DNA of 64,000 nt, taken from Thermoanaerobacterium sp. CMT5567-10. Lineage in GTDB: Bacteria; Bacillota; Thermoanaerobacteria; Thermoanaerobacterales; Thermoanaerobacteraceae. Under the pieces are notes generated by a model that did not search any database, was not told the origin of the DNA, and saw only the letters and a program-made list of their open reading frames with translations. How positions within the stretch are numbered: the first letter of the stretch is position 1; each line of letters opens with the position of its first letter. The translations under genes and the position numbers were made by a program. Of this stretch, positions 25,696-34,457 are shown one piece after another. The stretch covers positions 1,423,501 through 1,487,500 of the forward strand of contig NZ_CP130558.2 in NCBI RefSeq assembly GCF_030534315.2. Reading direction: 5' to 3'.

Positions 25696-27150
25696 TCAAA
25701 CTTTATACACGTGTCCCAAAACTTTTATGTAATCTATGTTTGGATCTTCCGTACCCTGAAGTTGACAATGCTGTTCTTTTAATAATTTGACTCTATCAAT
25801 GATGTCTTTCGTAATCCTCTCGCCAGGACATATCATTGGTATCCCTGGTGGATATACCATAATCATCTCTGCACATATCTCGCCTTCTGCATCATCTAAT
25901 AAAACAGATCTATTTTTACCATAATACGCATCCCTTGGAGCAACAATCACTTCAGGTCTTATGAGGTTTCCTGTCGTTATTTCATCATGGTTTTTTATCC
26001 TGACAAGTTCTTTCAAGCTACGTATCAGATGTTCAACCATATTTATATCATCTCCAAGGCTTATTATCGCCATTATGTTGCTTAGGTCTGCCATTTCTAA
26101 CTGAATGTGATATTTAAGCCTTAATTCCCTCATGATTTCATATCCAGTCATGCCGGTCTTCGACACATTGATGACAAGCTTTATGGGATCTAAAAGATAT
26201 GGACCTTTTATATCACTTTGAGTCAGAGCTTTTATGCCTCCTATCTTGTTGATTTCTTCTCTTGCGTATTGTGAAAGGCTTATGACGCAGTTTAACATAT
26301 CTTTGCCTTGTGTTACCAATTGCTTTCTTGCCACATCAATAGATGCCATTAAAACGTATGAAGCAGATGTAGACTGTATCAGATTTAAAATTGACTTTAT
26401 TGAAGATGGTTCAACTCTATTTCCTTTAGACAGCAGAAGAGAACTTTGTGTCATAGAACCACCTGTCTTGTGCATGCTCAGTGCAGAGATGTCAGCTCCA
26501 AGGGTGATTCCACCAGGAGGCATATCAGGATGAAAATAAAAATGGCTTCCATGGGCTTCATCACACAGGACAGCCATATTATGTTGGTGGGCAATTTTAA
26601 TTATCTCTTCTAGTTCTGAAGTAATGCCATAATATGTTGGGTTCAATACAAGAACAGCTTTGGAATCCGGATTTGCTAAAATCGCTTCTTTTACTTGTTC
26701 TGCGCTTATTCCTAAAGCAATATCCAAATTCTCATCTATTTCCGGATAAAGATAAACTGGAATCACACCTGCTAATATTAATGCGGAAAACGCCGATTTA
26801 TGAGAATTTCTCGGCATTATTATTTTATCACCTGGCTCAGTCGCCGCCATAATCATAGCCTGTATTCCTGACGTTGTGCCATTCACTAGAAAATAAGCGT
26901 TATCTGCTCCAAATGCTTGTGCCGCAAGTTGGTGAGCATCTTTTATGACTCCAATAGGATTTGCAAGATTATCCAAATCCTCCATGCTGTTAACATCAAT
27001 GCTCATTACAGCATTTCCTACATATTCTGTAAATTCTTTAATACCTTTCCCATGCTTGTGCCCTGGCACATGAAAAGCATACACATTTTCATCCACATAT
27101 TTTTTAAGCGCCTCAAATAAAGGCGCATCATTCTGACTGTATTTAGACAT
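25696..27150 (-). CDS. Orn/Lys/Arg decarboxylase-family PLP enzyme (SpeA-like)
   Basis: 484-codon fold-type I PLP enzyme. PFEAL-like start (PLFEALKKYVDENVYAFHVPGHKHGKG), FLVNGTTSGIQAMIMA, DEAHGSHFYFHPDMPPG, and the PLP lysine in SMHKTGGSMTQSS are family hallmarks; the C-terminal domain has YPPGIPMICPGE. The best match by length and motifs is the arginine decarboxylase SpeA of Bacillus, which makes agmatine for spermidine synthesis, but lysine decarboxylase cannot be ruled out. It lies 18 bases downstream of spoIIR on the same strand. Confidence 0.88.
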   Translation of the reverse strand: MSKYSQNDAPLFEALKKYVDENVYAFHVPGHKHGKGIKEFTEYVGNAVMSIDVNSMEDLDNLANPIGVIKDAHQLAAQAFGADNAYFLVNGTTSGIQAMIMAATEPGDKIIMPRNSHKSAFSALILAGVIPVYLYPEIDENLDIALGISAEQVKEAILANPDSKAVLVLNPTYYGITSELEEIIKIAHQHNMAVLCDEAHGSHFYFHPDMPPGGITLGADISALSMHKTGGSMTQSSLLLSKGNRVEPSSIKSILNLIQSTSASYVLMASIDVARKQLVTQGKDMLNCVISLSQYAREEINKIGGIKALTQSDIKGPYLLDPIKLVINVSKTGMTGYEIMRELRLKYHIQLEMADLSNIMAIISLGDDINMVEHLIRSLKELVRIKNHDEITTGNLIRPEVIVAPRDAYYGKNRSVLLDDAEGEICAEMIMVYPPGIPMICPGERITKDIIDRVKLLKEQHCQLQGTEDPNIDYIKVLGHVYKV

Positions 27151-27168
27151 TTACAAATTTCCTCCTAA

Positions 27169-27801
27169 TTATTTTAATGCCATACGAATATCATCAAAAT
27201 ACTTCTCAAGCACTTCTACAATTTTAAATTTCACCTGTGGTTTATTTGTCTCTATCATGGAAAGCTCGTCTTCTGACAAATACTTACTTAGCTCTCTCTT
27301 CGTTTCATCACTTGAAAGGCCATGTGTAATATCTACAAAACACAAAGGCGGAAACATCACACACCACCAGTTTTTCCCTTCACCTTTTCCTATTACTATT
27401 CTTAGTGCATTGTAATTTCCTGCCGGAAGCATTATTGTGTCATAATACTTTGTCGGAAAATCAAAACGCCCGTACATCACCTTCACACCATAATCTTTGC
27501 CGTTGGCGTAAACAGTATCTTGCGCTATCTTCTGTATATATGGTATGTTCTTCTTGATTATGTCTTCTGACTCTTTTAAGTTTGTCACTCCAATGAATTT
27601 GTCGTTCATACTTTTGATTACTGCATCTCTTACTTTAAGTTTTAAATTTTGGTCATCTACTGAATCGCTATTTGCTATAACGTGAAACCTAATAAGCTTA
27701 TTTGATATGTCTTCCTTCATGGCGTATGTATTATCGTTTCTGCTAATTGCAAAAAGAAATACTATAAAAAGTGCCAAAATAATTGCTATAAATCGCTTCA
27801 T
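27169..27801 (-). CDS. spoIIR: Stage II sporulation protein R
   Basis: 210-codon secreted signalling protein. After a signal peptide (MKRFIAIILALFIVFLFAIS) comes the SpoIIR domain with IRFHVIANSDSVDDQNLKLKVRDAV and the block GEGKNWWCVMFPPLCFVD, which is diagnostic. Made in the forespore, it triggers SpoIIGA to process pro-sigma-E in the mother cell. It is followed closely by the decarboxylase gene. Confidence 0.95.
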   Translation of the reverse strand: MKRFIAIILALFIVFLFAISRNDNTYAMKEDISNKLIRFHVIANSDSVDDQNLKLKVRDAVIKSMNDKFIGVTNLKESEDIIKKNIPYIQKIAQDTVYANGKDYGVKVMYGRFDFPTKYYDTIMLPAGNYNALRIVIGKGEGKNWWCVMFPPLCFVDITHGLSSDETKRELSKYLSEDELSMIETNKPQVKFKIVEVLEKYFDDIRMALK

Positions 27802-27897
27802 TATTGTATATCCCCCATTTTTTTAATTTGACATACCAGATAAACGGCATGCCTTCAATCTCAATTATTGACAGGTGGAGGATAAAATATACAAAGT

Positions 27898-29049
27898 TTA
27901 TTTAAATAAACCAATCCTCCTTATATGGGTGGATACAACAGGCTCTACAACTACATCTGGAAATTTTTTCTCCCATTCAGGCCCTACTTTACTCCACAAT
28001 GCTGGTTTGTACTTTTGTATATAGTCACCGATACCTATCATATCAACTTTTAAATCTTTCTGAAATTTCTTCAATGAATCATTAATCATTTTCTCTATCA
28101 CTTTGTCGGCTTTTTTCTCCATTGTGCCTAATACATTTGTTTCAAACATCTCTCCGTGCTTTTGAAAGCTGTATTCTGTCACTTCTCCTTCTACATCATA
28201 CTTTATCTTGTAAATTATCTTCCCATTTTGTTCAATAACCTGTCTTTTCATGACCGTATTTGTAATATTAAAAGGAACTTTTACTTCTTTTCCGTCAGTA
28301 GTAGGCATGTTAAACGTAATGTCACCACCTTTTACAAACCCCATTAGCCACATGTACCCCATGTTTTCCCCATCTGAAAGCCATCCTGCCAGTTTGTAAT
28401 TTTTTATAATGGCAGAACCAGCAATTTTTAGTTCATCTTTTCCTGACGAAATAACAGGAATAATAGCATTTCCATTTGTGTCATGAAGGGATTTAGTTAT
28501 CTTATTGTAATCTAAATTAGGGAATATTGACGTTCTATTATACTGCTTAAATATATCATCTATATACACACCGATATCTGGATCAAATTTATAATTTTTA
28601 AGCAGTATATCTTGTGCCTTACCATCTGCGACTAAAAGCCTCAATTTCCTGCTTAATTCATAGCTTCTATCAAGAGTGTCTAATACTTCAAGAAATTTAT
28701 TCCTATCGCTTACCACATCCTTGCCAAGTATAACTGCTTTCGTATGTCCGAGAAAAAGCCTCTTATCAAGTCTCGTGCTTATATGGCGAGATGCAGAAAA
28801 AACCGTATCGCCAACCTCTGATATGGAGAAATTAGGTTGCCCACCGCCACCACCTCCACCACCGGCAGCGCTGGTTACCTGCTTTACATTAGGAAATTGA
28901 AAAGTTACAATGTAATTCTTAGCTTGATTAGATGTATCAATCCCTATCGCCATTACAAATGCTCTATCTTCTATCTCTACCTTATCCCAGCACCCCGTCA
29001 AAAGTGATAATATCAACAAAAGCAGCACATAAACCTTAATTTTTTTCAC
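27898..29049 (-). CDS. Ger(x)C-family germinant receptor lipoprotein
   Basis: 383-codon C subunit of a GerA-type germinant receptor. The signal ends in a lipobox (LSLLTGCWDK), giving a lipoprotein on the outer face of the spore inner membrane. EIEDRAFVMAIGIDTS near the N terminus and the C-terminal IGIGDYIQKYKPALW are family blocks. A run of glycines (GGGGGGGQPN) near residue 70 is unusual and is GC-rich in its codons. It overlaps the B-subunit gene by 14 bases, last of a three-gene operon. Confidence 0.92.
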   Translation of the reverse strand: MKKIKVYVLLLLILSLLTGCWDKVEIEDRAFVMAIGIDTSNQAKNYIVTFQFPNVKQVTSAAGGGGGGGGQPNFSISEVGDTVFSASRHISTRLDKRLFLGHTKAVILGKDVVSDRNKFLEVLDTLDRSYELSRKLRLLVADGKAQDILLKNYKFDPDIGVYIDDIFKQYNRTSIFPNLDYNKITKSLHDTNGNAIIPVISSGKDELKIAGSAIIKNYKLAGWLSDGENMGYMWLMGFVKGGDITFNMPTTDGKEVKVPFNITNTVMKRQVIEQNGKIIYKIKYDVEGEVTEYSFQKHGEMFETNVLGTMEKKADKVIEKMINDSLKKFQKDLKVDMIGIGDYIQKYKPALWSKVGPEWEKKFPDVVVEPVVSTHIRRIGLFK

Positions 29050-30142
29050 TGTTTTTCATCCCCTTATCTCTCAATTTCATAGCTAAAAACATTAAAATCG
29101 GAAGAATAACAACAAAAAACAATGTTAAAATCGATGCATATGAAGCATATTTGTATACTTCAACTATGGAGTCTGGGATAAGCGCCATAAAGTAGATAAT
29201 AGGTATAAGGGGTATAACTAAATATGTATGTTCCCTAGCCTTAATAAGTTTAGAAAGAGTCAATGTGGCAGCATAATGAAAAGCTGATATTGATGTAAAT
29301 ACTGCAAATGTCCAAATACCCATTATCAAGCTTTCAAGATTCTCAATAAAAAAGCCTGGGAAATTTATAGATTTTATAACTGTAAGCAAAGGCCAAAGCT
29401 GCACACTTGTCTCTTTGTATCCAAATATACCTATTGTATAAAATGTAACGTATATATAAAAAAATATAATAGAGAAAAAGGAAATGTTTATACTTTTTTT
29501 AAATTTAGTTCCCATTTGAATATATGGAAATATAACATATAGTATTTCAAACCCGATAAAACTATAAGTTGTTGACAATATTCCTTTCAATAAATTTAAA
29601 AAAGAAATCCTCAAAATTGGCAAAAAATTGCTTAAATCTAAATCAGTAATAGTTGGAAGAAAAATAATCATCATAGGTATGACCATTATAGGAAAAAGAA
29701 TCTCTGATAACCTAGCAATAGGTTCTATGCCATAACGTACGATGTAACCAGAGGTGAAAAGCATTGTTATCATTATCACTTCAACTGGCGTACTATTTAA
29801 AAGATATGATTTTGTAACCTCTGCAAAAATTCTTAGATTCAAACTGCAAAAAATTAAAAAATATGCAACAAGAAAGATACTTAATATAACAGATACAGGC
29901 TTTGTCATAAGTTTTGCAGAGTACTCTACAAAAGTTTCCGTTGGAAATTTAGATGCTATATAACCAATAAATCTTGCTAATATTAACGCTAGGATTCCTC
30001 CCAACAGTATCACTATAAGCGCATTTGGACCAGCCGCTTTTGCAACATCAGCAGATAAACTTAATATACCTGCCCCCAGCATAGTTGTAAAAAGCAGTAT
30101 TGTAGTTTGATTTTCTGATATCTTGTCATTATTTTTTATCAT
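29036..30142 (-). CDS. GerB-type spore germination permease
   Basis: 368-codon membrane protein with ten predicted spans, the B subunit of a GerA-type receptor and a member of the APC superfamily. ILSLSADVAKAAGPNALIVIL and FEILYVIFPYI are typical. I start it at ATG 30142, seven bases after GGAGG; an ATG at 30148 is too close to it. It overlaps both neighbours (14 bases each), so translation of the three subunits is coupled. The amino-acid-like ligand pocket residues cannot be read from sequence alone. Confidence 0.9.
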   Translation of the reverse strand: MIKNNDKISENQTTILLFTTMLGAGILSLSADVAKAAGPNALIVILLGGILALILARFIGYIASKFPTETFVEYSAKLMTKPVSVILSIFLVAYFLIFCSLNLRIFAEVTKSYLLNSTPVEVIMITMLFTSGYIVRYGIEPIARLSEILFPIMVIPMMIIFLPTITDLDLSNFLPILRISFLNLLKGILSTTYSFIGFEILYVIFPYIQMGTKFKKSINISFFSIIFFYIYVTFYTIGIFGYKETSVQLWPLLTVIKSINFPGFFIENLESLIMGIWTFAVFTSISAFHYAATLTLSKLIKAREHTYLVIPLIPIIYFMALIPDSIVEVYKYASYASILTLFFVVILPILMFLAMKLRDKGMKNSEKN

Positions 30143-31748
30143 TACCATTCCTCCGGTCTATCTCCATGCTTTCGATCTCCTCAGGTCTTAAATCTTTCAT
30201 GCGTTTCTTGTCTTGTGTATCCAAAATTGCTGGTCTTTTCTTAAACATCATAAGTGGCGCTCTGATCAAGGTATCTGCTAAATCACTTAAATTTACTTCA
30301 ACAAACGGTGATAAATACGGAAGACCAAAACTTTTTAGAACTACCAAGTGTGTAAGCATTAGTATTAAACAAAGCATTATACCGTACAGTCCTAATACGG
30401 CAGCAAAAAGCATAAAGGCAAACCTTAAAAGCCTAAAAGCAATAGCAGCACTGTAACTTGGTATCGAGAATGATGATACTGCCGTGACTGCAACTACTAT
30501 AACCATCAGTGGACTTACGATTCCCGCCATTACAGCAGCTTGACCAATGATCAAACCACCTACAATACCTATCGTCTGACCTATTGGAACAGGAAGCCTT
30601 ATGCCAGCTTCTCTTAAAAGTTCAAAAGTTGCCTCCATTATCAACGCTTCCATAAAGGCAGGAAACGGAACACCTTGCCTTGTTGAAGCTATATAAAGGG
30701 CTAATTTTGTTGGTATCATACCAGGATGATATGATGTAAACGCAATGTATATAGATGGTCCAACAAGAGCAATGACAGCCGCTGTAAACCTCAGTATCCT
30801 CAAAAGTGATGAAATCATCCATCTTTCAAAATAATCTTCAGGCGACTGAAAAAGCGTCGCCAGAGTAGTCGGTATGATAAGGGCAAATGGAGAATTATCT
30901 ATAAGTATAGCTATTCTGCCTTCTAATACAGATGCTGCAACTTTATCTGGCCTTTCTGTATTTAACATCTGGGGAAATGGCGAATGCCAATCTTCTTCTA
31001 TAAGTTGCTCAATATAACCACTCTCTAATACACCGTCAATGTCTATCTGTTCTAGTCTCTCTTTAATCTCCGACAATAAATCTTTATTGACAATGTCATC
31101 TATGTACAATAAAGCAACATCTGTCTTTGAACGCTTGCCTATTTGCATCTGCTTTATTTTAAGCTCAGGATCTCTTATCCACCTTCTAACAAGGGCTGTA
31201 TTAACTCTTAAAGTTTCAGTAAAACCTTCTCTTGCACCCCTCACTACCATTTCTGTCTCTGGTGGTGCTACAGATCTCATCTGCCATCCTCTGCTGGATA
31301 TAATCACAACTTTAGGGTGTCCATCTAAAAAAAGAGCTGTATCACCTGATAATATAGATGTTATGCACTTGTCAAGATCATCTATCTCTTTTATATCACC
31401 ACCAGTTATGGCGGCTTTTTTTATCACTTCATATATGTTCTTTTTAATTTCCTCTATAGATGGTTTTGCCTGCCTGGAATCAAGCATGAGTGAATGCATT
31501 ACGTGTTCATTTATGATGCTTTTATCTACGAGTCCATCTACAAAAACAAGTTCCAATTTATGTTGAAACTCTTCTCCAACCCAGATTTCCCTGTAAATTA
31601 TATCATCAGAATCTTTTAACATATCTTTTATGTATTTTATGTTTTCTTCAATATTCTCCTTGACTTTCGGGCTTACTACATCTTTGTCTTCATCGTTACC
31701 ATTTTTATTGCTTTTATTATTTTTAAATAGCTTATTAAAAAGTCCCAA
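30129..31748 (-). CDS. GerA-type spore germination protein (A subunit)
   Basis: 539-codon A subunit of a germinant receptor. An N-terminal soluble domain (residues 1-290; ISSRGWQMRSVAPPETEMVVRG, AREGFTETLRVNTALVRRWI) is followed by about five spans (ALIIPTTLATLFQSPEDYFE, then the GVPFPAFMEALIMEATFELL region). The start is TTG at 31748, eight bases after GAGG. First gene of the gerA-B-C operon. An unusual point is only that a small membrane-protein gene precedes it by 18 bases and may be cotranscribed. Confidence 0.93.
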   Translation of the reverse strand: MGLFNKLFKNNKSNKNGNDEDKDVVSPKVKENIEENIKYIKDMLKDSDDIIYREIWVGEEFQHKLELVFVDGLVDKSIINEHVMHSLMLDSRQAKPSIEEIKKNIYEVIKKAAITGGDIKEIDDLDKCITSILSGDTALFLDGHPKVVIISSRGWQMRSVAPPETEMVVRGAREGFTETLRVNTALVRRWIRDPELKIKQMQIGKRSKTDVALLYIDDIVNKDLLSEIKERLEQIDIDGVLESGYIEQLIEEDWHSPFPQMLNTERPDKVAASVLEGRIAILIDNSPFALIIPTTLATLFQSPEDYFERWMISSLLRILRFTAAVIALVGPSIYIAFTSYHPGMIPTKLALYIASTRQGVPFPAFMEALIMEATFELLREAGIRLPVPIGQTIGIVGGLIIGQAAVMAGIVSPLMVIVVAVTAVSSFSIPSYSAAIAFRLLRFAFMLFAAVLGLYGIMLCLILMLTHLVVLKSFGLPYLSPFVEVNLSDLADTLIRAPLMMFKKRPAILDTQDKKRMKDLRPEEIESMEIDRRNGNDKK

Positions 31749-31766
31749 CAAAAGCACCTCTTTTCA

Positions 31767-31979
31767 TCAAATCGGTAATAGTTTCATGATTATATACATT
31801 ATTACATCTACCAAAAGATAAGCTATACCTATGTTTCTGCATATCTTTGAATCCTCTTCAAGGCCTTTCTTTCTTAAGTCTTTAGGCTCAAATACCGACT
31901 CATAAAATCCCGCGATGAAAAGCGTCGCAAATAAATATCCATTAAAGACCTGTTTTATAAAATGAACTAAATTCACCAT
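31767..31979 (-). CDS. Small two-span membrane protein preceding the ger operon
   Basis: 70-codon protein with AAAGGTG eight bases before ATG 31979. Two hydrophobic spans (QVFNGYLFATLFIAGFYESV; IAYLLVDVIMYIIMKLLPI) flank a charged loop EPKDLRKKGLEED. Its size and pattern resemble the small CLC_0170-type proteins of clostridial spore formers, an assignment from memory only. Its stop is 18 bases from the gerA start, so it is likely the first gene of that transcript and could be an accessory of the germinant receptor. Confidence 0.65.
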   Translation of the reverse strand: MVNLVHFIKQVFNGYLFATLFIAGFYESVFEPKDLRKKGLEEDSKICRNIGIAYLLVDVIMYIIMKLLPI

Positions 31980-32025
31980 TTCAATATCACCTTTTTTAAT
32001 TATTTCACAATAAAAAAATTATATG

Positions 32026-32054
32026 CAAAAAAAAATAGGCCTCTGCCTATTTTT
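32026..32054 (-). terminator. Terminator after the nucleotidyltransferase gene
   Basis: AAATAGGC / GCCTATTT stem with a short loop and nine T on the minus strand. Confidence 0.85.
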
Positions 32055-32775
32055 ACGCTATATATTTATTCGCCATTTCCACGTCCTCATCCTTATCTAC
32101 GTCGTTCCCTATTTCAGGGTATTTTGATATTACAGCTTTTGCATTAATATTAAAAAGCTCCGAAACTTTTCTTTCCAACTGACTTATTGTAACCCGTCCA
32201 AAAGCAAACAAGATTAAAATCTTGAATCCCAAAAGCTGACCCAGTTTCCATGGTTTTTTCCTAAACGCTATAAACTGTTTTGCTGCTTCAATACATGCAT
32301 CGATTATCTTAGGATTTAAGTAAAATATATTTCCACCTGTGAAAGTACCTTCTTTTATTTTAGCGTATGTCCTTTTAGCATCCGGAAACTTCCTCTCATT
32401 ATCCTCTCTTTTCACAATTGGATAGCATAAGTCTGCATTATATGATTCCGATTGTTCAATAAAATCAATTACCGCCTCTTTCGTCAGCATAGGAATATCA
32501 CATGTCAGTATCAAAACACGCCTGTCATTTTTAAAAGGCTCAATTCCTTTAACAACATTTTCTATAATGGAGCTGCCTTGTTCTATTAATATATCAATCC
32601 CATCTATGCATTTTAATTTTTCTTTATCGCCTATTACTGCAATTTTTTCTACCTTGCCTGAACCCCTCAGTGCATCAATAACGTATGATATCATGTATCT
32701 ACCTTTTATTTTAATAAGTGCTTTTTCAGGAAGCTTTTCATCACCAGTACTGCCTGCAAGTATTAAAGCATTCAT
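32053..32775 (-). CDS. MobA-like NTP transferase domain protein
   Basis: 240-codon nucleotidyltransferase of the NTP_transf_3 group. The nucleotide loop MNALILAGSTGDEKLPEKALI, VLILTCDIPML with the metal-binding Asp, and FTGGNIFYLNPK are seen. Such proteins join a nucleotide to a sugar phosphate or to molybdopterin; the substrate here is not evident. It lies eight bases after the GntR gene and shares a transcript with gntR and ispE. Confidence 0.8.
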   Translation of the reverse strand: MNALILAGSTGDEKLPEKALIKIKGRYMISYVIDALRGSGKVEKIAVIGDKEKLKCIDGIDILIEQGSSIIENVVKGIEPFKNDRRVLILTCDIPMLTKEAVIDFIEQSESYNADLCYPIVKREDNERKFPDAKRTYAKIKEGTFTGGNIFYLNPKIIDACIEAAKQFIAFRKKPWKLGQLLGFKILILFAFGRVTISQLERKVSELFNINAKAVISKYPEIGNDVDKDEDVEMANKYIA

Positions 32776-32783
32776 AATCTATT

Positions 32784-33461
32784 TCACTCTCCATTGCTAA
32801 AATGCTTCATATCTTTTACCAAATCATTTTGGAAATTCTGAATGTGCTTTTCCGCCCACTTTTGAGCATTTTCAGCATTTCGCATTTCTAATGATTCAAG
32901 TATTTTCTTGTGTTCCTGATACAATTTTTTAGATTTCCTATAATCGTTGATATATTTTACCCTAAATCTGTGAACATGCTCCTGTAGATTATTCATTATC
33001 TGCACCAATTTTTCATTTCTTGATGCATTAAAAATGCAATCATGAAATTCTTGATCGTATTTAATCAATTTCTCTGTGTTGTTTTCCGCAATTCCTTCAT
33101 AGAATTTATCAAGTATTTCCTTTAGCTTATTAAGCTCATCATCTGTAATCCTCTCAGCAGCTAATGATGCTGCCAGTCCTTCTAAAGACTGTCTAACCTC
33201 AAAAGCATTGAGAAGATCCTTTGTGCTTAAATCCGACACATAGGCACCTTTTCTCGGAACCATTACAACAAGGCCATCCAGTTCAAGTTTTCTTATGGCT
33301 TCTCTAACAGGTGTCCTGCTAACACCAAGCTTTTCTGCTAGCTGTACTTCCATAAGCCTTTCACCGGGTTTAAACTCACCTGTTATAATAGCATTCTTCA
33401 TATAGTCAAAAACAATATCCCTCAGTGGTTTATAATTTTCCAATGGTAGATAATTATTCAT
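32784..33461 (-). CDS. GntR-family (FadR type) transcriptional regulator
   Basis: 225-codon repressor. The N-terminal winged helix shows KPLRDIVFDYMKNAIITGEF, GERLMEVQLAEKLGVSRTPVREAIRKLELDGLV and RKGAYVSDLS. The C-terminal FCD domain (residues 90-220) is all-helical with the metal-ligand pattern DQEFHDCIFNASRNEKL. ATG 33461 overlaps the last codons of ispE by eight bases. Its targets are unknown; it may control its own operon or the neighbouring nucleotidyltransferase. Confidence 0.9.
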   Translation of the reverse strand: MNNYLPLENYKPLRDIVFDYMKNAIITGEFKPGERLMEVQLAEKLGVSRTPVREAIRKLELDGLVVMVPRKGAYVSDLSTKDLLNAFEVRQSLEGLAASLAAERITDDELNKLKEILDKFYEGIAENNTEKLIKYDQEFHDCIFNASRNEKLVQIMNNLQEHVHRFRVKYINDYRKSKKLYQEHKKILESLEMRNAENAQKWAEKHIQNFQNDLVKDMKHFSNGE

Positions 33462-34320
33462 ACAGTTCAATCCCCTTATCAATAGTATTAGCAATATATA
33501 CAAAGAAGCCCTCATTCAAAAATGCGTTGTACGCCATATTTAAAAAATCCAAATTATCAAAGATTCCAAATACCGTCGGACCGCTGCCACTCATCAGTGT
33601 GCCTGAAGCTCCTCTTTCCATCATCTTTTTTTTGATTTCACCGATAATTGGATAATTCTTGATAGTAACCCGCTCTAAATCATTTCCTAAACTTCTGCAG
33701 ATACAAGCTATACTGTTTGAATTTATAGCATCGATCATCTTTATTGTATAATTATTTTCTACAAAATCAAGTTTGTCATATTCAGTATATACGTCTTTTG
33801 TTGATACAAACAACGGAGGTTTCACAATAAGCAACTTTAGCTGCGGTGTCTTTATGTCTAATAATACATCTCCGATGCCGCTTGCCACCTTAGTTCCACC
33901 ATCAATACAAAAGGGAACATCAGCTCCTAATGACGTAGCTAATTGTTTCAGCATAGACAAATCTATATTAAGATTCCAAAGCTTGTTCAATGCTACTAAT
34001 GTCGCTGCTGCATTAGAGCTTCCACCTGCAAGCCCTGCAGCAACAGGTATATTTTTATTGAGCCGTATCAATGCACCATATCCACCAAATTCTTTTTTCA
34101 ATAGATTTGCCGCCTTTACTACAAGATTGCTTCCATCTGATGGTATATACTTATTATCGCATTCAAAAACTATATCATCGTTTATTTCAAACTCTAATTT
34201 ATCATATAAATCTATTGATTGCAAAACCATGTTTACAATATGGTATCCATCATCTCTTTTACCTTTGACGTCAAGCGACAAGTTTATCTTAGCATAAGAT
34301 TTTGCCATTAGTTTGTCCAT
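33454..34320 (-). CDS. ispE: 4-diphosphocytidyl-2-C-methyl-D-erythritol kinase
   Basis: 288-codon GHMP kinase of the non-mevalonate isoprenoid pathway. SYAKINLSLDVKGKRDDGYH at the start, the ATP loop PVAAGLAGGSSNAAATL, LGADVPFCIDGG and SGSGPTVFGIF near the end are all present. GGAAGTG precedes ATG 34320. Overlaps the GntR gene, and follows the SPOCS-LysM gene after a terminator. Confidence 0.96.
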   Translation of the reverse strand: MDKLMAKSYAKINLSLDVKGKRDDGYHIVNMVLQSIDLYDKLEFEINDDIVFECDNKYIPSDGSNLVVKAANLLKKEFGGYGALIRLNKNIPVAAGLAGGSSNAAATLVALNKLWNLNIDLSMLKQLATSLGADVPFCIDGGTKVASGIGDVLLDIKTPQLKLLIVKPPLFVSTKDVYTEYDKLDFVENNYTIKMIDAINSNSIACICRSLGNDLERVTIKNYPIIGEIKKKMMERGASGTLMSGSGPTVFGIFDNLDFLNMAYNAFLNEGFFVYIANTIDKGIELYE

Positions 34321-34412
34321 AATATATTCACTTCCAAAAAAAATTCACACTATAATATATATTATACATTATACACGAAAATCCTTCTATATATGTTTAG
34401 TTTTAAAAATAA

Positions 34413-34448
34413 AATAAAAGTTGGAATAAATATTAAATTCCAACTTTA
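34413..34448 (-). terminator. Terminator after the SPOCS/LysM gene
   Basis: AAAGTTGGAAT / ATTCCAACTTT stem of 11 bp followed by TATTTTATTTTT on the minus strand. Confidence 0.85.
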
Positions 34449-34457
34449 CCTGAATTT

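Noticed and set aside
31039..31566. 175-codon open frame on the plus strand
   Set aside because: Antisense to the conserved part of the gerA-type gene, with no ribosome site; a shadow frame.
33773..34297. 174-codon open frame on the plus strand
   Set aside because: Antisense to ispE, whose GHMP kinase motifs are intact; no start signal.
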